Source: Paenibacillus sp. 1781tsa1
GTDB taxonomy: Bacteria > Bacillota > Bacilli > Paenibacillales > Paenibacillaceae
Assembly: GCF_024159265.1 (NCBI RefSeq)
Contig: NZ_JAMYWY010000001.1
Coordinates: forward strand, 2,480,001 to 2,544,000
DNA length: 64,000 bases
Direction of reading: 5' to 3'
Within the stretch, counting starts at the first letter, position 1. The number at the start of each line of letters is the position of its first letter. The position numbers and the translations under genes are program-made. Of the stretch, positions 8,238 through 18,317 are shown one piece after another. A model generated the notes under the pieces. The model was not told the DNA's origin. It did no database searches and saw only the letters and a program-made list of their open reading frames with translations.

Positions 8238-9320
8238 ATGAAACTTCAACTCGACCTCCAGTTATTTTCAGGGGAAAAGACGGAGAAAGCTACCCCGAAG
8301 AAGAGACAGGATACACGTAAAAAGGGACAGGTTGTCAAAAGCATGGAGATATCTGGTGCTTCAATTCTCCTGTTCACTTTTTTAATCATGATGGTTTTCA
8401 GTGATTTTTACAAGGAGCGTACGGTTCGACTCTTCACGGATATCTTCATCAATCGGTTGAGCATGGAAGTCACTGACGAAAATGTAATGTCGCTCATGAT
8501 GCGATACGGTATAGAAGTGATGTTGTTGCTTGCTCCTGTTCTGCTTGGTGTAGCATTAATTGCTTTGATCGTTAACTACATGCAGGTAGGTTTTCTACTT
8601 GTAGGTGAAGGTTTGAAGCCGAAACTGGAAAAGTTGAATCCGATCAAGGGATTTAAAAATATTTTTTCTCTTCGTTCTTTGGTCGAATTTGCTAAATCCA
8701 TTTTGAAAATGACCATCATCGGCTATCTTGTGTATAGCACAATTACAAGTTACCAGTCCGATATTGCATCGCTCTCTCATTTTTCAATGGATGCCATTTT
8801 GCATTTTGCTGCTTCAATTACTTTAAGTCTTGGAGTCAAGATTGCGGTAGCTCTGTTGGTACTTGCGATATTTGATTACATGTACCAGAAGTATGATTAT
8901 GAGAAGAATATCCGAATGTCCAAGCAAGACATCAAGGACGAGTACAAAAAAATGGAAGGTGATCCGCTGATCAAAGGTAAAATCCGGGAACGCCAGCGTC
9001 GTATGGCTATGCAGCGTATGATGCAGGAAGTGCCAAATGCGGATGTAATCATCACAAACCCGACTCACTTTGCGGTTGCGCTAAAGTATGAAGGTTCAGA
9101 GATGGAGGCACCGCAGATTATTGCCAAAGGTCAGGACTATGTCGCCTTGCGTATTAAGGAAATTGCCAAAGAAAACGGTGTTATTACGATGGAAAACAAG
9201 CCGTTAGCACGGGCATTGTTCCAGAGAGCCGAGATTGGTGATGCCATACCGGCCGATTTGTTTCAAGCGGTAGCCGAAGTGCTGGCTTATGTATATAAAC
9301 TAAAGGGCAGAACGAAATAA
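8238..9320 (+). CDS. flhB: FlhB, export gate substrate-specificity switch
   Basis: This protein has ~360 residues. The N-terminus reads M-K-L-Q-L-D-L-Q-L-F-S-G-E-K-T-E-K-A-T-P, four transmembrane segments follow, and the cytoplasmic domain carries the autocleavage motif NPTH (in VIITNPTHFAVALKY). Cleavage between N and P lets FliK switch export from hook to filament. I chose the ATG at 8238 because GGAGG lies 11 nt upstream and the start matches B. subtilis FlhB. The ATG at 8211, overlapping the fliR stop, would add nine charged residues. Confidence 0.94.
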   Translation: MKLQLDLQLFSGEKTEKATPKKRQDTRKKGQVVKSMEISGASILLFTFLIMMVFSDFYKERTVRLFTDIFINRLSMEVTDENVMSLMMRYGIEVMLLLAPVLLGVALIALIVNYMQVGFLLVGEGLKPKLEKLNPIKGFKNIFSLRSLVEFAKSILKMTIIGYLVYSTITSYQSDIASLSHFSMDAILHFAASITLSLGVKIAVALLVLAIFDYMYQKYDYEKNIRMSKQDIKDEYKKMEGDPLIKGKIRERQRRMAMQRMMQEVPNADVIITNPTHFAVALKYEGSEMEAPQIIAKGQDYVALRIKEIAKENGVITMENKPLARALFQRAEIGDAIPADLFQAVAEVLAYVYKLKGRTK

Positions 9321-9345
9321 AAGGGGATCGGAGGCCGTACATTCA

Positions 9346-11379
9346 TTGAAGATTAAAGATATAGCTGTCCTTGCGGGTATCATTGGCATTGTGTTGATGA
9401 TGATTCTCCCGATCCCGACCTGGCTGTTGGACTTGTTACTGGTCGTCAATATTTCAATTGCGCTGATGATACTCCTTGTTGCCATGAACAGCAAAGAAGC
9501 GTTGCAGTTTTCTATTTTTCCAGCTTTGCTGCTGATCACCACACTATTCCGACTGGCTCTGAATATTTCGACAACCAAGCTAATCCTCGGTGAAGGGGAT
9601 GCCGGAGCCGTAGTTGCTACCTTTGGTAGCTGGATTGCCGGAGGGCAGATTGCGATTGGATTTATTGTGTTTTTGATCCTGGTTGTCGTTCAATTTATCG
9701 TTATTACGAAGGGGTCTGAGCGCGTAGCTGAAGTTGCTGCCCGATTCACCCTCGATGCGATGCCTGGTAAACAAATGAGTATTGATGCGGATTTGAATGC
9801 GGGGCTGATCAACGAGCAACAAGCTCGTGAGCGACGTTCCAAAATTGAACGTGAAGCCGATTTCTATGGAGCAATGGATGGAGCAAGTAAATTCGTAAAA
9901 GGTGACGCAATTGCAAGTATTATCATCCTCCTGATCAATCTCATTGGTGGATTTATTATCGGGATGACTGTGCATGGGATGGCTTTCGCGGATGCCATGT
10001 CAACGTACTCTGTATTGACTATTGGAGATGGATTGGTAAGCCAAATCCCTGCTCTGCTTATTTCCACAGCAGCAGGACTTATCGTCACCAGAGCGTCATC
10101 AGAAGGAAACTTGGCAGATGATATTACGGGGCAACTGTTTACATATCCAATACTCATTTATATCGTAGCTTTCGTTATTGCCATGCTCGGTTTCTTCACA
10201 CCAATTCATGTTATTACTACGCTTCCGTTGGCAGGTGTGTTGGCATATGCCGCGTGGCGTATGCAGAATAATCTGAATATGAAACAAGTGGCGGAAGAAC
10301 AGTTGGAAGAAGAACAGCAGATTGAAGAGGTTAGAAGTCCTGAAAGTGTAATTAACCTGCTTCAGGTGGACCCTATTGAGTTTGAATTTGGTTATGGTTT
10401 AATCCCGCTTGCTGATAATCAGCAGGGTGGAGACTTATTGGATCGGATCATTATGATTCGGCGGCAGTGTGCTCTTGAACTGGGGTTGGTCGTTCCGGTC
10501 ATACGGATTCGAGATAACATCCAGCTCAGACCCAATGAGTATGTTATCAAAATCAAAGGTAACGTGGTAGGTGGCGGAGAACTGTTGTTGAATCACTACC
10601 TTGCCATGAGTCCAGGTTATGATGAGGAGTCAGTGACAGGTATTGAAACGACAGAGCCTGCTTTTGGACTTCCGGCACTATGGATTGATGAAGTAACCAA
10701 AGACAGAGCGGAACTTGCAGGATATACAGTCGTAGACCCACCTTCCGTTGTGGCTACACATCTGACGGAATTGATTAAAAAGCATGCGCATGAGTTACTT
10801 GGAAGACAAGAAACGAAAGCACTTGTGGATAATCTCAGAGAGAACTATTCTGCCCTGGTGGATGAACTGATTCCTTCTCTACTTTCCATTGGTGATGTGC
10901 AGAAAGTACTTGCCAAGTTATTGCGTGAGAAAATATCTATTCGTGATATGGTTACCATCTTCGAGACACTAGCTGACTATGGTACGTATACGAAGGACCC
11001 TGATGTGCTAACTGAGTACGTCAGACAATCCCTCTCACGTCAGATTACTCAGCAGTTCTCACAGAAAGGTGAGACACTTCGGGTGATCACCGTTGGACCT
11101 GGTCTTGAGAAGAAAATTGCTGAAAGTGTGCAACAATCGGATCAAGGAAGCTATCTTGCGCTAGACCCTGTTTCCACACAAAGTGTGTATCAGAAGCTGA
11201 GTGAACAAGTGAACCGTTTGATTCAATCAGGTCAACAACCTGTTGTATTAACTTCTCCAACCATTCGGATGTATCTGCGTCAGGTTATTGAACGTACTAT
11301 GCAGGACATTCCAGTGCTTTCCTACAGCGAGTTGGAGCCGAATGTTGAAATTCAAAGTATCGGGGTGGTGAACTTATGA
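9346..11379 (+). CDS. flhA: FlhA, flagellar type III export gate protein
   Basis: This 677-residue protein has an N-terminal membrane half with about eight transmembrane helices and a cytoplasmic half. The FHIPEP-family region appears as ALLLITTLFRLALNIST. The loop carrying RFTLDAMPGKQMSIDADLNAG is the family signature. The C-terminal domain forms the nonameric ring that receives chaperone-substrate complexes. The start is TTG at 9346 with GGAGG 11 nt upstream. The last codons overlap flhF by 4 nt. Confidence 0.96.
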   Translation: MKIKDIAVLAGIIGIVLMMILPIPTWLLDLLLVVNISIALMILLVAMNSKEALQFSIFPALLLITTLFRLALNISTTKLILGEGDAGAVVATFGSWIAGGQIAIGFIVFLILVVVQFIVITKGSERVAEVAARFTLDAMPGKQMSIDADLNAGLINEQQARERRSKIEREADFYGAMDGASKFVKGDAIASIIILLINLIGGFIIGMTVHGMAFADAMSTYSVLTIGDGLVSQIPALLISTAAGLIVTRASSEGNLADDITGQLFTYPILIYIVAFVIAMLGFFTPIHVITTLPLAGVLAYAAWRMQNNLNMKQVAEEQLEEEQQIEEVRSPESVINLLQVDPIEFEFGYGLIPLADNQQGGDLLDRIIMIRRQCALELGLVVPVIRIRDNIQLRPNEYVIKIKGNVVGGGELLLNHYLAMSPGYDEESVTGIETTEPAFGLPALWIDEVTKDRAELAGYTVVDPPSVVATHLTELIKKHAHELLGRQETKALVDNLRENYSALVDELIPSLLSIGDVQKVLAKLLREKISIRDMVTIFETLADYGTYTKDPDVLTEYVRQSLSRQITQQFSQKGETLRVITVGPGLEKKIAESVQQSDQGSYLALDPVSTQSVYQKLSEQVNRLIQSGQQPVVLTSPTIRMYLRQVIERTMQDIPVLSYSELEPNVEIQSIGVVNL

Positions 11380-12728
11380 GAGTAAAACAATACGTTGTTG
11401 AGACCATGCCCGAAGCTATGCTTCAAATTCGCAAAGACCTGGGAAGTGATGCCGTCATTCTGTCCACCAAAGAGATCAAGGTGGGCGGTGTGATGGGAAT
11501 GTTTCGCAAAAAACGGATCGAAGTTGTAGCTGCAGTGGATAAGGAAGAAAACAAGCAAACGACAAAGCAAGTACAAAATCAATTCACACCTGTACCTCGT
11601 GCATTTGTACCTGAGGCTTATCGGCAAACTGCTCGTTCGTTTGTTGCGGCTTCTGATGAGTCGACGACAACGAATACAGCTGATCAAAGTGTACAGGAAA
11701 AGTCTGCGGCCGCGCCGTCTGTGTTTGAATCACGTAATATCAGTTCAGACATAGACAGCGGCCCAGGTTCTTCGAGCACGGATCATAAACCGCGACCGCA
11801 AGGGGCGGATTTTTCGGGTTCAACAACTGGCACGAAGCAAACAGGTTCAGACCTGCAGCAGGATAAGTTGATGACTGAATTGCAGGATCTTAAACAAATG
11901 GTGACCAGGCTTTCGAAGCAGGGTACTTCTGCGGACCCTGTACCAGAGGAACTGCAACCGATCCGAGAACGTTTGACAGAACAAGATGTTTGGCCTGAAG
12001 TATGGGAATCCTGGTTCGATTCAATTCAAGCAAGATTGTCTGAGGATGGATTGAAAGAACAGGATGTAGAACAAGTGGTAAAGCTTGAGGTCATGCACTT
12101 TTTGGAGCAACGTATTGAAGAAGGGATACTTCCTACCACTCGAATCGTCTATGTAGCTGGACCAACAGGTGTAGGAAAAACGACGACAATTGCAAAATTG
12201 GCTGCTGAACAAATGTTCAAAAAACAGCGTAAAGTTGGATTCATTACATCAGATACGTATCGGATCTCGGCAGTAGAACAGCTTAGAACATATGCATCTA
12301 TACTGAATGTTCCACTTGAGGTGGTTCAATCGCCCGGTGATACACAACGTGCCATTTCTAGATTAGAGCATTGTGACTTGATCTTTATGGATACAGCGGG
12401 CAGAAACTACAGAAATGAATTACTTGTTTCGGAACTGCAAAGTTTGCTTGCTCCTGTAGAGAACAGCGAAACCTTTCTGGTCATGAGTATGACATCCAAA
12501 AGTGCTGATATGGTTCAGATCACGGAACATTTCAGTAAATATGGACTGGATAAGGTGATTTTCACCAAAATGGATGAGACTGGGAGCTGCGGTCCACTAT
12601 TTAACTTGTTACACCGTTTTCCACTCAAGCTCGCATATGTGGCAAATGGACAAAATGTTCCGGACGATTTGTTGAAGCCGGACGCAGATTCGTTGTCTAA
12701 ACAGTTGCTGGGAGAAGGGTCACAATGA
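11376..12728 (+). CDS. flhF: FlhF, SRP-type GTPase controlling flagellar placement
   Basis: This 450-residue protein has an N-terminal B domain (R-V-K-Q-Y-V-V-E-T-M-P-E-A), a low-complexity Ser/Thr/Asp linker (about residues 85–175), a helical N domain and an SRP-like GTPase domain. The P-loop GPTGVGKT falls at residues 262–269, followed by DTAGRNYR and the TKMDETG base-recognition motif. FlhF dimerises with GTP and sets flagellar position. FlhG, encoded next, stimulates its GTPase. Both ends overlap neighbours by 4 nt. Confidence 0.96.
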   Translation: MRVKQYVVETMPEAMLQIRKDLGSDAVILSTKEIKVGGVMGMFRKKRIEVVAAVDKEENKQTTKQVQNQFTPVPRAFVPEAYRQTARSFVAASDESTTTNTADQSVQEKSAAAPSVFESRNISSDIDSGPGSSSTDHKPRPQGADFSGSTTGTKQTGSDLQQDKLMTELQDLKQMVTRLSKQGTSADPVPEELQPIRERLTEQDVWPEVWESWFDSIQARLSEDGLKEQDVEQVVKLEVMHFLEQRIEEGILPTTRIVYVAGPTGVGKTTTIAKLAAEQMFKKQRKVGFITSDTYRISAVEQLRTYASILNVPLEVVQSPGDTQRAISRLEHCDLIFMDTAGRNYRNELLVSELQSLLAPVENSETFLVMSMTSKSADMVQITEHFSKYGLDKVIFTKMDETGSCGPLFNLLHRFPLKLAYVANGQNVPDDLLKPDADSLSKQLLGEGSQ

Positions 12729-13612
12729 AGGATCAGGCAGCTGCACTTCGAAGTATGTTCTCCGCGCCATTGGAATTAGAAGGCATTGAGCGAGATAATC
12801 GATCCTCAAAGATCATTACTGTGGCCAGTGGTAAGGGAGGTGTTGGGAAATCCAATTTTACACTGAACTTTGCCTTGGCATTGCAGGCTTTGGGAAAAAA
12901 GGTACTTGTGTTTGATGCCGATATTGGAATGGCAAATATTGATGTTCTTATGGGTACTTCTTCTTCCTATAATCTTTACCACCTATTGTACCGACAAAAA
13001 TCTATAAGGGAGATCATACAACTGGGTGCCAGCGGCTTGCCTTACATTGCTGGTGGATCAGGCATGAAAGAGTTATTCTCATTGTCTGATCGTGATCTGG
13101 AGTTCTTCGCCAGTCAAGTGGAGGATATTGCCCAGGAAATGGATTATGTCATCTTTGACACTGGGGCAGGACTCTCCAGGGAGAATATGAAGTTCATCGG
13201 TGCTGCCGATGAATGCCTGATTATAACCACACCTGAACCGACTTCAATAACCGATGCTTATGCTTTAGTCAAAGTTATGCACGGCCAGGAAAATGCTACG
13301 CCCTTTCGGATGATCGTTAACCGGGTGGAGGACGAACGAGAAGCGGAACGGGTGGCAGATAAAATAGCTGGAGTGGCAAGGCGGTTTTTGCAGACGGATA
13401 TTCCGCTGCTTGGGTATATTTCAGAAGACGCTCAGGTAGTCAAGGCGGTTAAAAGGCAAATGCCCTATAGTCTGGCTTATCCCAATGCCAAAGCCTCCAA
13501 AGATATAGAGAAACTTGCTCTTCGTTATCTGGCTGTACCTGCAACTCCGGGATCCGGAACCTTGACAGGAATCAGGGGATTTATGAATAAGTGGCTTAAA
13601 CGGACAACATGA
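12725..13612 (+). CDS. flhG: FlhG (YlxH), MinD-like ATPase controlling flagellar number
   Basis: This 295-residue ParA/MinD-family ATPase has the deviant Walker A motif KGGVGKS at residues 37–43. Switch regions FDADIGMANIDVLMG and VIFDTGAGLS follow. The N-terminus holds a short segment before the ATPase core that in FlhG activates the FlhF GTPase (family knowledge). The C-terminus ends with basic residues and an amphipathic stretch compatible with membrane binding. It is translationally coupled to flhF. Confidence 0.95.
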   Translation: MKDQAAALRSMFSAPLELEGIERDNRSSKIITVASGKGGVGKSNFTLNFALALQALGKKVLVFDADIGMANIDVLMGTSSSYNLYHLLYRQKSIREIIQLGASGLPYIAGGSGMKELFSLSDRDLEFFASQVEDIAQEMDYVIFDTGAGLSRENMKFIGAADECLIITTPEPTSITDAYALVKVMHGQENATPFRMIVNRVEDEREAERVADKIAGVARRFLQTDIPLLGYISEDAQVVKAVKRQMPYSLAYPNAKASKDIEKLALRYLAVPATPGSGTLTGIRGFMNKWLKRTT

Positions 13613-13644
13613 TTTCTGAATAAAGGAAACAGGGGTGACACAAC

Positions 13645-15081
13645 ATGGCGGTGTATCAAGTATTGGTTGTCGATGATTCCGCTTTTATGCGTAAGATTGT
13701 TACGGATTTGATCCAAGCGGATCCGGAATTTAAGGTCACGGCAACGGCATCAAACGGTAGAGAAGCGATTCAAAAATCACTAGAATTGAAACCCGATATT
13801 ATTACAATGGACGTTGAGATGCCCGAAATGAATGGGCTGGACGCATTAAAATCAATTATGAAGGAATCCTTCGTTCCTGTGATTATGCTCTCTGGTATCA
13901 ATGAACAAGGCATGAAAGAAACCATTATGGCGCTTGAAGCCGGGGCATTTGACTTCATTCGCAAACCATCTATTTCACACGACCAGGATATTGCTCAAGT
14001 TGGTAAAGCCTTGGTTGAGCGCATGCGTGCTGCGATGAATGAGATCAAACGAAAAGCTGATCGTAATTTATCCTTAAAAAATAGAGAGATTCCGCAAGGA
14101 ACAGCTGTCCCTTCAGCTCAGCAGGTACAGAAAGAAATGCCAGGCAGGGATCGAGTCGAGCCTGTGAAAAAAATGATTGAACCTGCCCAGACGAGTCAAC
14201 ACTCTCTTCAAGAGCGGACTGAAGTCTTTCAGGCCAAATCAAAGAAACCAATTGAGCCATTATCACCTTCGAAACCAGGCCGGGTAGAGAATAAACCTGA
14301 GCCTTTGCCGAAGGCAGAGCGGAAGTCGGGGACGAATGCAGAGAGAGTAGTGAGGTCCGCTAATCCAGTGCAGACTCCGAAGGAAGTTCGGCTACCTAAT
14401 GCAGCTAGACTGGCAGCTGATCAAGTAGCAGCAGCCTCTGCAAAAGCCAAGGATTTAATCAAGCCTAATCCTATCCCCAAAGGTGCAGCGGGGCCGGAAG
14501 GGACATTCAACAAGCTTGTAGCAATAGGTTGTTCTACGGGTGGACCAAGGGCTCTCAAGACATTGCTCGAGCAGTTGCCTGCTGACTTGCCTGCACCGGT
14601 CATTATTGTGCAGCATATGCCGCCCAATTTCACACGTTCTCTGGCTCAACGACTGAATACGTTCAGTCCACTGCATGTGGTTGAAGCCGAAGAGGGCATG
14701 GTCCTGAAAAAAGGGACCGCCTATATAGCACCCGGCGGATACCATGTGAAAGTTAACAAAACAGCAGACGGGAAGTTTGTTGTGAAGTTGACTGAAGATC
14801 AACCAGTGAATGGGCATAGGCCTTCAGTGGATACGATGTTTGAGTCGCTTCTGCCGTTTACATCTTTACAAAGGCATCTTGTTTTGCTGACAGGAATGGG
14901 AAGTGACGGAGCACGTATGATGAAGAAATTATACGAAGCTGGAGTTACATCAACCTTTGCCGAGAATGAAGAAACATGTGTTGTATATGGTATGCCGCGT
15001 TCTGCTGTAGAGCTGCAATGCGTTCGTCATCTTCTGCCACTGCAGGAGATTGCGTCTAAACTTGTTCAAGCAGTGAAATAA
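13645..15081 (+). CDS. cheB: CheB, chemoreceptor methylesterase / glutamine deamidase
   Basis: This 478-residue protein is longer than the usual ~350–360. The receiver domain (residues 1–120) has D10/D11 and the phospho-acceptor D56. The C-terminal methylesterase has the catalytic triad S297 (in GCSTGG), H324 (QHMPP) and D421 (GMGSDG). The extra length is a ~150-residue charged Pro/Lys/Glu/Ala-rich linker (about 135–285). It removes methyl groups from chemoreceptors for adaptation. AGGGGTGA lies upstream of the ATG. Confidence 0.96.
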   Translation: MAVYQVLVVDDSAFMRKIVTDLIQADPEFKVTATASNGREAIQKSLELKPDIITMDVEMPEMNGLDALKSIMKESFVPVIMLSGINEQGMKETIMALEAGAFDFIRKPSISHDQDIAQVGKALVERMRAAMNEIKRKADRNLSLKNREIPQGTAVPSAQQVQKEMPGRDRVEPVKKMIEPAQTSQHSLQERTEVFQAKSKKPIEPLSPSKPGRVENKPEPLPKAERKSGTNAERVVRSANPVQTPKEVRLPNAARLAADQVAAASAKAKDLIKPNPIPKGAAGPEGTFNKLVAIGCSTGGPRALKTLLEQLPADLPAPVIIVQHMPPNFTRSLAQRLNTFSPLHVVEAEEGMVLKKGTAYIAPGGYHVKVNKTADGKFVVKLTEDQPVNGHRPSVDTMFESLLPFTSLQRHLVLLTGMGSDGARMMKKLYEAGVTSTFAENEETCVVYGMPRSAVELQCVRHLLPLQEIASKLVQAVK

Positions 15082-15113
15082 CGGAGTGTAACTCACGGAG
15101 GAGGTGCCTCACA

Positions 15114-17183
15114 ATGGACATGAACCAATATTTATCCATGTTTATTGATGAGTCTAATGATCATCTGCAATCGCTTAACGAAAACATGCTACAACTTGAA
15201 GGCAATCCGGAAGATCTGGGTATAGTTCAGGTTATATTCCGTTCTGCTCATACCTTGAAGGGTATGGCAGCAACAATGGGCTTTGAAGATTTGGCATCAC
15301 TGACACATAAAATGGAAAATGTGCTGGATCTGGTTCGTAATGAGAAGTTGAAAATGCAGGATTACATTTTTGACACCATGTTTAAGAGTCTGGACGCTTT
15401 GGAAACCATGGTTCAGGATATTACTGAAGGTGGACAAGGTAAAGCGGATGTGTCATCCATCGTTGCTTCACTTCAGGCAATTGAAAATGGTGAGATGACA
15501 AGCGGAGCTGCTCCTGCAACTGAAAACAAACCGGCTAACGCCTCAATTGCTTCGGCTGTGGAGCTGGATGAATTCCAGTATTCGGTGCTGGATCAGTCCA
15601 TTGCTGAAGGCCACCGTGTGTTTTATGTGGATGTGCTTGTTAGCGAACATAGCCAGTTAAAAGGTGTACGGGCTTATATGGTCTTTGATATGCTGGAACG
15701 TTCAGGTGAAGTTGTTAAAGCTTACCCGTCTGTTCAGGATATTGAGCAGGAGAAGTTTGAGCGCAGTTTCTCGTTGTATTACATAACAACTAAAGAGGCG
15801 CACGAACTGGAAGAAGGCATCATGAGTATCTCTGAAATTGAAAGTGCGAAGCTCATTCAACTGGATCAGGAGACTCTTCAGCAGATGGCCAATCAAGTAG
15901 CAGCTACAGTTGAAGCGCCAATCGCACCAACAGCTGTAACTGAGGTTGCTTCGTCAGATAATAATTCTGCACCTAAAGAAGAAGCCAAGACGGCACCAGC
16001 TAAAACAGCTGCGCCGAAGCAAGCTGCTGCACCTTCACGTACCATTCGTGTGGATATTGAACGTCTCGATGTATTGATGAATCTGTTCAGTGAATTGTTG
16101 ATTGACCGTTCACGTCTGGAGCAACTGGCCAGTGAGACAGGCAACAATGATTTATCCGATACAGTAGCCCATTTAAGCCGAGTTAGCACAGATTTGCAAA
16201 ATATTGTACTGAAATTACGGATGGTTCCGGTAGATACCGTATTTAATCGATTCCCGCGCATGATCCGTGATCTGGCTAAGACACTTGATAAGAAAATCGA
16301 TTTGGTCATTACAGGTGCTGAGACAGAATTGGATCGTACGGTAATTGATGAGATTGGTGATCCGCTTGTGCATCTACTGCGTAACGCGGTTGACCATGGT
16401 GTGGAATCCATTGCAGAGCGTGTAGCTGCTGGTAAACCAGAGATGGGCACAGTGAACCTGCGCGCCTTCCACAGTGGAAATCACGTGTTTATTGAAATTG
16501 AAGATGATGGTAAAGGTATCTATCGCGACAAGCTTTTGAAAACCGCGATCAAACGTGGTGTTGTAACCGAAGAACAAGGTGCCAAGATGAGTGACGACGA
16601 AGTGAATCAACTGTTGTTCGCACCTGGTTTTAGTACTGCTGATATTATCTCGGATATCTCTGGCCGGGGCGTTGGCTTGGATGTAGTAAAATCGAAGATC
16701 ACTTCGCTTGGTGGTAATGTAACGATTCATTCAACTCCAGGCAAAGGTACAAACTTCTCTGTTCAGCTTCCGTTGACTCTATCCATTATTGCTGCAATGC
16801 TTGTACGACTTGGTTCAGAGAAATACGCTGTTCCGTTATCTTCCATTGTAGAGACGGCCATTGTACAACGTGAGCAAGTTCGTAATATTCACGGCAATAA
16901 AATGATTACGTTCCGTGAGTCACTGATTCCGTACTTGTCATTGAGCGAAGTTTTCTCCGTACCGGATTTCAATGACGCTGATGAGCAGGAAACAGAAATT
17001 GTCGTGATTCGCAAAGGTGACCGTCTTGCAGCCGTAGCGGTTGAAGAATTTATTGGACAAAGTGAGATTGTTCTCAAATCAATGGGAACCTATCTGCCTG
17101 CTATTGAAGGAATCTCTGGAGCAACCATTCTCGGAGATGGACAAGTAGCCCTGATTCTTGATCCTAATGCATTTATTAAATAA
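15114..17183 (+). CDS. cheA: CheA, chemotaxis sensor histidine kinase
   Basis: This 689-residue kinase has all modules. The P1 Hpt domain has the phosphorylated H46 (RSAHTLKG). The P2 CheY/CheB-binding domain is at about 150–270. A Pro/Ala/Lys linker precedes the P3 dimerisation helices (FSELLIDRSRLEQL). The P4 HATPase carries HLLRNAVDHG (N box), EDDGKGI (G1) and GRGVGLDVV (G2). The P5 CheW-like domain is C-terminal. It passes phosphate to CheY and CheB under receptor control. GGAGGAGG precedes the ATG. Confidence 0.97.
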   Translation: MDMNQYLSMFIDESNDHLQSLNENMLQLEGNPEDLGIVQVIFRSAHTLKGMAATMGFEDLASLTHKMENVLDLVRNEKLKMQDYIFDTMFKSLDALETMVQDITEGGQGKADVSSIVASLQAIENGEMTSGAAPATENKPANASIASAVELDEFQYSVLDQSIAEGHRVFYVDVLVSEHSQLKGVRAYMVFDMLERSGEVVKAYPSVQDIEQEKFERSFSLYYITTKEAHELEEGIMSISEIESAKLIQLDQETLQQMANQVAATVEAPIAPTAVTEVASSDNNSAPKEEAKTAPAKTAAPKQAAAPSRTIRVDIERLDVLMNLFSELLIDRSRLEQLASETGNNDLSDTVAHLSRVSTDLQNIVLKLRMVPVDTVFNRFPRMIRDLAKTLDKKIDLVITGAETELDRTVIDEIGDPLVHLLRNAVDHGVESIAERVAAGKPEMGTVNLRAFHSGNHVFIEIEDDGKGIYRDKLLKTAIKRGVVTEEQGAKMSDDEVNQLLFAPGFSTADIISDISGRGVGLDVVKSKITSLGGNVTIHSTPGKGTNFSVQLPLTLSIIAAMLVRLGSEKYAVPLSSIVETAIVQREQVRNIHGNKMITFRESLIPYLSLSEVFSVPDFNDADEQETEIVVIRKGDRLAAVAVEEFIGQSEIVLKSMGTYLPAIEGISGATILGDGQVALILDPNAFIK

Positions 17184-17224
17184 GCATAGAGCTAAGTCTT
17201 ACATTTAATAGGGAGGTTTTTTAC

Positions 17225-17686
17225 ATGGAAGAAGAGTTGAAAGTCATCGTCTTTAAATTGGGTTCCGAAGAGTATGGTATTGAGGTAGACAAGGTTCAGA
17301 CGATTGAGCGCATGATGCCAATTACCCGTGTTCCCAAGACACTTTCCTTTGTAAAAGGAGTTATCAATCTACGCGGTGTTGTTATTCCGGTCATCGATCT
17401 GCGCGGTCGTTTCTCCCTTCCGGAATCGGAGTACACAGATCAGACTCGTATTGTTATCGTAGGTGTAGATGACATGCAAGTTGGCTTTATCGTTGATTCT
17501 GCTAATGATGTTATTGATATCAAGAGCAGTGCGATTGATAGCCCACCAGAAGTGGTTGGTGGCGTCAAAGCGAGATACCTGCGAGGTGTTGCTAAATTGG
17601 AGGATTCACGCTTGCTGATTATGCTTAACTTGAACGAAGTATTAAATAAAAGCGAGATTGTACAGCTGGAAAGTGTTGAGGGCTAG
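17225..17686 (+). CDS. cheW: CheW, chemotaxis adaptor protein
   Basis: This 153-residue single CheW domain has the signature VKGVINLRGVVIPVIDLRGRF at about residues 41–61 (quoted as the family block). It bridges chemoreceptors and the CheA P5 domain. GGGAGG lies just upstream of the ATG at 17225. The gene ends 4 nt before the likely cheC start, so the two are probably coupled. Confidence 0.97.
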   Translation: MEEELKVIVFKLGSEEYGIEVDKVQTIERMMPITRVPKTLSFVKGVINLRGVVIPVIDLRGRFSLPESEYTDQTRIVIVGVDDMQVGFIVDSANDVIDIKSSAIDSPPEVVGGVKARYLRGVAKLEDSRLLIMLNLNEVLNKSEIVQLESVEG

Positions 17687-17690
17687 TACC

Positions 17691-18317
17691 GTGGAGATGT
17701 TCAACCGATTTGAGGTATTCCAGATGGATGTGCTCAAAGAGGTCGGTAACATTGGAGCAGGCAACGCCGCAACGGCGTTGTCTCAGCTCCTCAACAGACC
17801 GATTGACATGGGTGTACCTAAAGTACAAATGCTGCCTTTTGAAGAAGTTGCCGAAAAAGTGGGCGGAGATGAACGCATCGTTGTTACCGTATTTCTTCGT
17901 GTAGAAGGTGAAGCACCGGGAAATCTTTTCTTTATGATGACACCAGAGGCTGCTAAAATGTTGTTGAATAGACTTGCCGGGTTTGATCTGAGAGAAGGAC
18001 TCGCGTTTACAGATATGGAGCAATCAGCGCTTTCCGAGATTGGAAATATTTTAGCTGGATCCTATCTTTCTTCTTTGGCAGATTTCACGAAATTGTCCAT
18101 GTACCCAACCGTTCCTGGACTTGCCATCGACATGGCGGGTGCCATTCTAAGCTATGGTTTGTTGCAGTTTGGCGAGATGGGTGACGCTGCATTGTTGATT
18201 GACACATCTTTCTTTGAAGGTGAAGATCAAGTTGAGGGTCAGTTTTTCCTTATTCCGGATCCACCATCCTTTGCAAAGATATTTGAATCGCTAGGGGTGC
18301 CACTGAGCCATGATTGA
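17691..18317 (+). CDS. cheC: CheC, CheY-P phosphatase and CheD regulator
   Basis: This protein has ~208 residues. It has two pseudo-symmetric phosphatase sites, EVGNIGAGNAATALS near the N-terminus and EIGNILAGSYLSSLA in the second half, each with the E-x3-N pair. CheC dephosphorylates CheY-P and, when bound to CheD, takes part in adaptation. I prefer the GTG at 17691 because GAGGG lies 8 nt upstream. An ATG six bases later is possible. An in-frame ATG inside cheW (17658) would add an unconserved leader. Confidence 0.92.
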   Translation: MEMFNRFEVFQMDVLKEVGNIGAGNAATALSQLLNRPIDMGVPKVQMLPFEEVAEKVGGDERIVVTVFLRVEGEAPGNLFFMMTPEAAKMLLNRLAGFDLREGLAFTDMEQSALSEIGNILAGSYLSSLADFTKLSMYPTVPGLAIDMAGAILSYGLLQFGEMGDAALLIDTSFFEGEDQVEGQFFLIPDPPSFAKIFESLGVPLSHD

